43,532 nt of DNA from assembly GCA_003646025.1 (NCBI GenBank), contig QNDR01000010.1:1-43532 (forward strand), in the 5' to 3' direction. Positions 39,929-43,532 of the stretch are shown piece by piece; the stretch's first letter is position 1, and each line of letters starts with the position of its first letter. Source of the stretch: Candidatus Fermentibacterota bacterium (GTDB taxonomy: Bacteria; Fermentibacterota; Fermentibacteria; Fermentibacterales; JCC-6). Under the pieces are notes generated by a model, which saw only the letters and a program-made list of their open reading frames with translations, was not told where the DNA came from and ran no database searches. A program made the translations under genes and the position numbers.

Positions 39929-41058
39929 GGCAGCCTCACTGTGTTGAAGTATGCAGGTGAAACTCCGTGTTCAGGCGAGGAGCCTTCGCCCCACCCGTTT
40001 TTCAGTATCTGTTCGGTACCTTCAGGCAGAGAGTTCAGGCTGAACACGCAGATCCCTCCTGCACCCAGCTGCAGAGCTTTTTCAGCACCCACAAGGGAGC
40101 TACCTACAGTCTGATTCCAGACACCTATTCCGTAGACAACTTTCTCCGGGTACACAGATGTGGTGGAAGATGCCAGCTCAAGAGCCCTGGCAGTGTCTGA
40201 AGTGTAGGCCATGGGACATACAAAATCAACGAGCCCCAGATCCAGCCAGCTCTGCCAGTCGCATGAAAACTCTGAAGCAGCCGAATACGGATTGGCCATA
40301 ACCGCGCACGAAAGCAGCACACCCGGGTCCACAGATCGAAGGGCGGTTCTCACAGTGGCAACGGTTTCTGTAACCTGCTGCTGTCTCCAGATTCCCCACT
40401 GCTCCGGTGCTTCATCCGGTGAAAAGCCAGTGGCAATCTGGAAAAGCTCCACTTCGCCTGACGCATATCCGAACGAGGAATTGGGGTATCTGATGTAATC
40501 GAGGTGTATTCCGTCTATGCTGTAATTTTCAGCCAGTTCCACTGCAATACTGGAGATGTACTCTCGCACTCCCGGGTACGCCGGAGACAGAGTGGCCCCC
40601 ACGAGACCTGCCGCTTCAGCCTCCTCCTTCGTGTAGGACCGGGAGCTTCTTCCGTTCCTGTTAGCGGTAAACCACTCGGGATGGCTGTGGTATACATGAT
40701 CGGGAGACTCCGGCAGCCACGGCGCAGACCACACAAGGTATGCGTTTATCCATGCGTGAACCTCCATGCCCATGGGGCCTGCTTTCTGAATTATATAGGC
40801 AAACGGGTCTTCAAAACCGGAAAAATTCGCAGGAGGCAGGATCTCCGACTGATAGTAAGCTTCCCCTCTTCCCACCACCTGAACAAGAATCCCGTTGGCT
40901 CCGGCAGCCTGTGCCCTTTCAAGCAGCCTGTCTACCTGCCGGGGGCTGGCCAGACCGTCCCTCACCACCCAGAAGTATCTGCACCCGGACTCACCGTACG
41001 CAGCTGCAGCAGTCAGAAGCAGGAGGAACAAAAAAACCGGTTTACTCAAGCGAAGCAC
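39925..41058 (-). CDS. GHL10-type (family 10-like) glycoside hydrolase, secreted
   Basis: The 377-residue protein has a signal peptide (SKPVFLFLLLLTAAAAYG). It then has the TIM-barrel pattern of GHL10/DUF187: YFWVVRDGLASPRQVDRLLE, ANGILVQVVGRGEAYYQSEI, GMEVHAWINAYLVWSAPWLP, TLSPAYPGVREYISSIAVEL, IDGIHLDYIRYPNSSFGY, VLLSCAVMANPYS and LVDFVCPMAYTSDTARALEL. These residues line the predicted active site, with the Asp of HLDYIRYP central. The family includes proteins proposed to cut peptidoglycan or other polysaccharides. GTG start overlaps gpsA by 17 bases. Confidence 0.9.
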   Translation of the reverse strand: MLRLSKPVFLFLLLLTAAAAYGESGCRYFWVVRDGLASPRQVDRLLERAQAAGANGILVQVVGRGEAYYQSEILPPANFSGFEDPFAYIIQKAGPMGMEVHAWINAYLVWSAPWLPESPDHVYHSHPEWFTANRNGRSSRSYTKEEAEAAGLVGATLSPAYPGVREYISSIAVELAENYSIDGIHLDYIRYPNSSFGYASGEVELFQIATGFSPDEAPEQWGIWRQQQVTETVATVRTALRSVDPGVLLSCAVMANPYSAASEFSCDWQSWLDLGLVDFVCPMAYTSDTARALELASSTTSVYPEKVVYGIGVWNQTVGSSLVGAEKALQLGAGGICVFSLNSLPEGTEQILKNGWGEGSSPEHGVSPAYFNTVRLP

Positions 41059-42013
41059 TGAATTCTTCTTTCTGGGGGCGCAGGAAAAGCTGCCCTATTG
41101 CAGTTCTAAGATCTGTTTCGCCGTCAATAATACTTCGTACCATGGATGTTATCGGAAGTTCCACAGACAGTTTTTCCGCAAGGGAAAGCATGGCGTGAGA
41201 AGTGGGTACTCCTTCGGCCAGTCCGGACATTTTTTCATTCTTTACAAGGGACTCTCCGAAACTCCGGTTTCGGCTGAACTTCGAAAACAGAGTAGCTTCG
41301 TAATCCCCCAGGTGAGAAAGGCCGTAAACACTTCGCCAGTCACCGCCTGAAGCCTGTACAAGTCTGGCCACTTCCTGGGGAGCTCTGGCCATGAGAGCAC
41401 CCTTCAAACCACTCATTTTCATACCGTCCAGCATACCGGCGGCAATACCGACCACATTTTTTGCAGCCGCCCCTATTTCACAGCCGATCAGGTCTGTGGA
41501 ACGGTACATTCTTACAAGCGGGGAGCCCATTCTTTCTGTAATTCTTACAGATGTCTCCTCGTGGAGGGAACTTATCAGCATACAGCCGGGCACCCCTGCT
41601 ACAAAATCCTGTGGATGGCCGGGACCGACCCAGATGCTCAGCGAGCGCGGCTCAAGCCCTTCCTCTTCGGCTACAACGGAAAGCCGTTTACCTGTAGACA
41701 GCTCAAGCCCCTTCATGCACAGAACCACATCGATGGCAGAAAGGTCGTATCCTGAAAGCCGCGATGCAAGCCCCCTGAACAGCTGGGCAGGTACCGAAAT
41801 AATGATCTGGTCGGCATCAAGAGCCTGCTCCAGATCTGTTGTCAATTTCACCGAATCTGGGAGGCTGAGGTAGGGGTTTGCCCTGTTTTTCACAAGCAGA
41901 GCAAAGTTGGTGCTGTCCGCCGGTTCCCAGCCTGTTACCCGATACCCCTGTTCAGCTGCGTACCACAGGTGGAAACTACCCCATCTTCCACAGCCAAGCA
42001 CTGATATTTTCAT
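41042..42013 (-). CDS. gpsA: NAD(P)-dependent glycerol-3-phosphate dehydrogenase
   Basis: GpsA makes glycerol-3-phosphate for phospholipid synthesis. I start at ATG 42013 (MKISVLGCGRWGSFHL) because AAAGGAG lies 8 bases upstream; the track start at 42043 adds ten residues. The Rossmann motif is GCGRWGSF, IIISVPAQLF and VVLCMKGLE follow, the catalytic-site GAAAKNVVGIAAGMLDGMK includes the catalytic Lys, and SHLGDYEATLFSKFSRNRSF is the C-terminal signature. The usual G-P-S-F-A loop is replaced by WVGPGHPQDF, a variant I recall in some lineages. It starts the long minus-strand run and shares a divergent promoter region with the next lipoprotein. Confidence 0.94.
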   Translation of the reverse strand: MKISVLGCGRWGSFHLWYAAEQGYRVTGWEPADSTNFALLVKNRANPYLSLPDSVKLTTDLEQALDADQIIISVPAQLFRGLASRLSGYDLSAIDVVLCMKGLELSTGKRLSVVAEEEGLEPRSLSIWVGPGHPQDFVAGVPGCMLISSLHEETSVRITERMGSPLVRMYRSTDLIGCEIGAAAKNVVGIAAGMLDGMKMSGLKGALMARAPQEVARLVQASGGDWRSVYGLSHLGDYEATLFSKFSRNRSFGESLVKNEKMSGLAEGVPTSHAMLSLAEKLSVELPITSMVRSIIDGETDLRTAIGQLFLRPQKEEFSASLE

Positions 42014-42064
42014 GCAGAAGGCTCCTTTCCCTGTTGCAGACAATATAGTGTTTCCGGTGATTTT

Positions 42065-42093
42065 TTGACATTCTGCTGTTACCGCGGTAACTT
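42065..42093 (+). promoter_or_regulatory. Promoter with a 14-base palindromic operator
   Basis: TTGACA (42065-42070) and TAACTT (42088-42093) are 17 bases apart. GTTACCGCGGTAAC (42078-42091), a perfect 14-base palindrome, covers the right half of the spacer and most of the -10. A repressor or activator bound there would control the downstream lipoprotein gene, and possibly the divergent gpsA, whose candidate -10 TATATT lies closer to gpsA. Confidence 0.65.
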
Positions 42094-42124
42094 ACACCGG
42101 GAAACCCACTAGAAAGGAGCAAAA

Positions 42125-43243
42125 ATGAAGCTGTCAATAATGCTGGTCTTCTCGATATTGTTTCTTGCTTCCTGCGGAGCAAATCAGGAGCCAGCAGCCG
42201 AACAGGCAAACGCACCTTCTTTTCCAGTTGATACCCTTGAAATAACAGGATACATCGGCGAGGAACTGGGGGACTCCACCAGCACATTCGGTATCATTGC
42301 AGACGCAGAGTACCGCGAAGGTTCCGGTAACATTCTTCTGCTGGACAACGGAGCAGCCTGCTTCAAGGAATACACTCCAGATGGTGACTACATAAGACAG
42401 ATCTCCAGACAGGGCAGCGGCCCTGGAGAGCTCTCTTTTGTCACCCTTGAGTTCTTTCAGATGGGCGGGAATGTATTTGCTCTCAACATGATGAAGCAGG
42501 GCTTTGTTGTTTTCGATGATTCTCTGAACTACCTTGAAGAGATCCCTCTGTGGCCGCAGAATCCCCCTATGCAGAGTGTAGCCGTTTCCGACAGTGTTTT
42601 TGCCTCCTACAAACCGGATTTTGAAGAGGCTGGAGAAGGCAGTTTCATTATGTTCAGAACGATAGCTCTTTTTTCCCGCGGAGAAGAAGAATACGACACT
42701 GTTCTGTGGAGAGATTCTATGGAGTTAACCATGAGTGACCTGATATCCAACAGCTCCAGTCTGATCAACGACTTCTTCCTTGGCGTAGCCATGGGGGGAA
42801 ACAGCGATATCATACTTTTCTCTCTGAAGGAATCGGACAACTACACAGTTCACGCCTACAACCCCGACGGTTCAGAAGCCTTTACCATAACAATGCCCCT
42901 TGAACAGGTCGCCAAAACCGAAGGGGAAATAGCAGAAGAGAAAGCCTACATGGAGGGCTATTTCGCACAGATGGGTGCCCAGGGCATGAGCGAATTCACT
43001 CCGGAACCCTACAGAGACATGGTTGTTGGTGTTTACGTGGGACCGGACGGCAATATCTGGGTACTGCGGGGAACTCAGGAACAGCCCTTTTTCGATGTTT
43101 TCGACATGGAAGGTACTCTTATCGGTCACAAAATTTTCCCGGAATCGGGCTGGACCTGGCACTTCTCCATGAATTCAGGCGGTATTCTGGCCTGGGAGGA
43201 CGATCCGGAACTCGGATACCAGCAGCTGTTCATGGTGCAATAA
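42125..43243 (+). CDS. 6-bladed beta-propeller lipoprotein
   Basis: An AAAGGAG site precedes the ATG. The signal ends in a lipobox (VFSILFLASCGANQ), so the protein is membrane-anchored. The 372 residues contain propeller strands in the 6-bladed family style: ITGYIGEELGDSTSTFGIIA, NILLLDNGAACFKEYTPDGD, YIRQISRQGSGPGEL, PDGNIWVLRG and DVFDMEGTLIGHKIFPE. The Q-G-x-G-P-G-E-L segment is characteristic of this FCB-rich family of uncharacterised surface proteins. It is a single-gene transcript with its own operator-like promoter and terminator. The function is unknown. Confidence 0.88.
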   Translation: MKLSIMLVFSILFLASCGANQEPAAEQANAPSFPVDTLEITGYIGEELGDSTSTFGIIADAEYREGSGNILLLDNGAACFKEYTPDGDYIRQISRQGSGPGELSFVTLEFFQMGGNVFALNMMKQGFVVFDDSLNYLEEIPLWPQNPPMQSVAVSDSVFASYKPDFEEAGEGSFIMFRTIALFSRGEEEYDTVLWRDSMELTMSDLISNSSSLINDFFLGVAMGGNSDIILFSLKESDNYTVHAYNPDGSEAFTITMPLEQVAKTEGEIAEEKAYMEGYFAQMGAQGMSEFTPEPYRDMVVGVYVGPDGNIWVLRGTQEQPFFDVFDMEGTLIGHKIFPESGWTWHFSMNSGGILAWEDDPELGYQQLFMVQ

Positions 43244-43263
43244 GCAGAATCGCCTACAGCAGA

Positions 43264-43283
43264 GGGCAGCCGCATGGCTGCCC
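43264..43283. terminator. Hairpin terminator between convergent genes
   Basis: GGGCAGCC (43264-43271) and GGCTGCCC (43276-43283) form a perfect 8-base stem with a 4-base loop. On the plus side it is followed by CCTATTTTA. It lies between the propeller lipoprotein and the convergent T9SS-sorted protein and probably serves both. Confidence 0.75.
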
Positions 43284-43306
43284 CCTATTTTACATATGTC
43301 TCTGTA

Positions 43307-43532
43307 TCAGCGGGTAAGAACGATTCTGCATGTTGATACTTCTGTGCCTGACCCGGCCACAACCGTATAGATACCAGTTGCCATTGAACCGGCATCCACG
43401 ACAACAGAGCAGGATCCCTCTGAATCTACTGAAGCGGCCAGACGACCGGCAGAGTCGTAGATACGTAACTCGATATTTTCTGCAGACGCAGTCTGGATGT
43501 TGATGTTGAATGTTCCCTGAGCCGGGTTTACT
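43307..43532 (-). CDS. C-terminal end of a T9SS-sorted secreted protein (cut by window edge)
   Basis: The minus-strand frame is open from the right edge to a TGA at 43307-43309 (74 residues) and is absent from the track because its start lies outside the window. The sequence (NPAQGTFNINIQTASAENIE, LRIYDSAGRLAASV, ATGIYTVVAGSGTEVSTCRI) is a typical type A T9SS C-terminal sorting domain: N-P-x-x-G, a strand, Y-D-x-x-G-R, then G-x-Y. The cargo upstream is unknown. It is the second sorting domain in the window, after the C25-like protease. Confidence 0.88.
   Translation of the reverse strand, partial: VNPAQGTFNINIQTASAENIELRIYDSAGRLAASVDSEGSCSVVVDAGSMATGIYTVVAGSGTEVSTCRIVLTR

Noticed and set aside
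1-43532. CRISPR arrays, transposases, integrases, rRNA or tRNA genes
   Set aside because: I scanned the gaps and the ORF products and saw no spaced identical repeats, no transposase or integrase motifs, and no tRNA-like cloverleaf with a recognisable T-arm.

Overview
The window looks like chromosomal DNA of a Gram-negative bacterium of the FCB superphylum, probably an uncultured candidate-phylum lineage of the Fermentibacteria or Aegiribacteria kind. The placement is inferred from style, not from a search. The pointers are type IX secretion (T9SS) type C-terminal sorting domains on two proteins, many lipoproteins with beta-propeller or FG-GAP repeats, a DUF6249-ECF sigma cassette, outer-membrane barrels, the short (type 3) prolyl-tRNA synthetase, and strong GGAGG ribosome-binding sites. 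I see no phage, insertion sequence with a transposase, CRISPR array, rRNA or tRNA. Most of the sequence is ordinary tightly packed genes, with many GTG or TTG starts and 4-base overlaps.

Layout. (1) 1-4.5 kb, minus strand: a secreted FG-GAP repeat protein cut by the left edge, a possible coding remnant, then the operon panB-purD-purE-tsaC. (2) 4.5-4.85 kb: a long gap with a 158-bp imperfect palindrome followed by a strong terminator in front of proS. (3) 4.85-11.9 kb, plus strand: proS, a GT-C-like membrane protein, a gingipain-like (C25) secreted protease with a sorting domain, and an MscS channel fused to a cyclic-nucleotide-binding domain. (4) 11.9-13.8 kb: a divergent nitronate monooxygenase/TetR pair with clear inverted-repeat operators, AT-richer than its surroundings. 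(5) 13.8-19 kb: an S9 peptidase lipoprotein, a toxin-antitoxin-like pair with a frameshifted nucleotidyltransferase, a DUF6249/ECF sigma/membrane-protein cassette, and a small secreted protein. (6) 19-26.1 kb, minus strand: an RND efflux operon with two different pump subunits and one lipoprotein adaptor. (7) 26.2-33.2 kb: a GT39-like glycosyltransferase, arfB, a zinc-ribbon membrane protein, a porin-like barrel with its own promoter and terminator, a prepilin peptidase with a HEAT-repeat protein, and a propeller lipoprotein. (8) 32.3-42 kb, minus strand: a long run from gpsA through a GHL10 hydrolase, a YycJ-like metallo-beta-lactamase, a barrel, a lipoprotein, aroB, tatC and a GT2, then a separate unit of small protein-dinB-DUF72-lipoprotein with an SOS-like operator. 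(9) 42.1-43.5 kb: a propeller lipoprotein and the tail of another T9SS-sorted protein.

How it fits together. Much of the window serves the cell envelope and its surface: secreted or sorted proteins, lipoproteins, efflux, Tat export, prepilin processing and GT-C/GT2 sugar transfer. This is mixed with housekeeping functions (purine, pantothenate, shikimate and phospholipid precursors, translation, ribosome rescue, translesion DNA synthesis). I found no clear new multi-gene system. The items most worth a second look are the palindrome plus terminator upstream of proS, the SOS-like operator sitting exactly inside the dinB-operon promoter, the multi-site TetR operator, the frameshifted nucleotidyltransferase pair, the asymmetric RND pair, and the coding-like remnant near the left edge.
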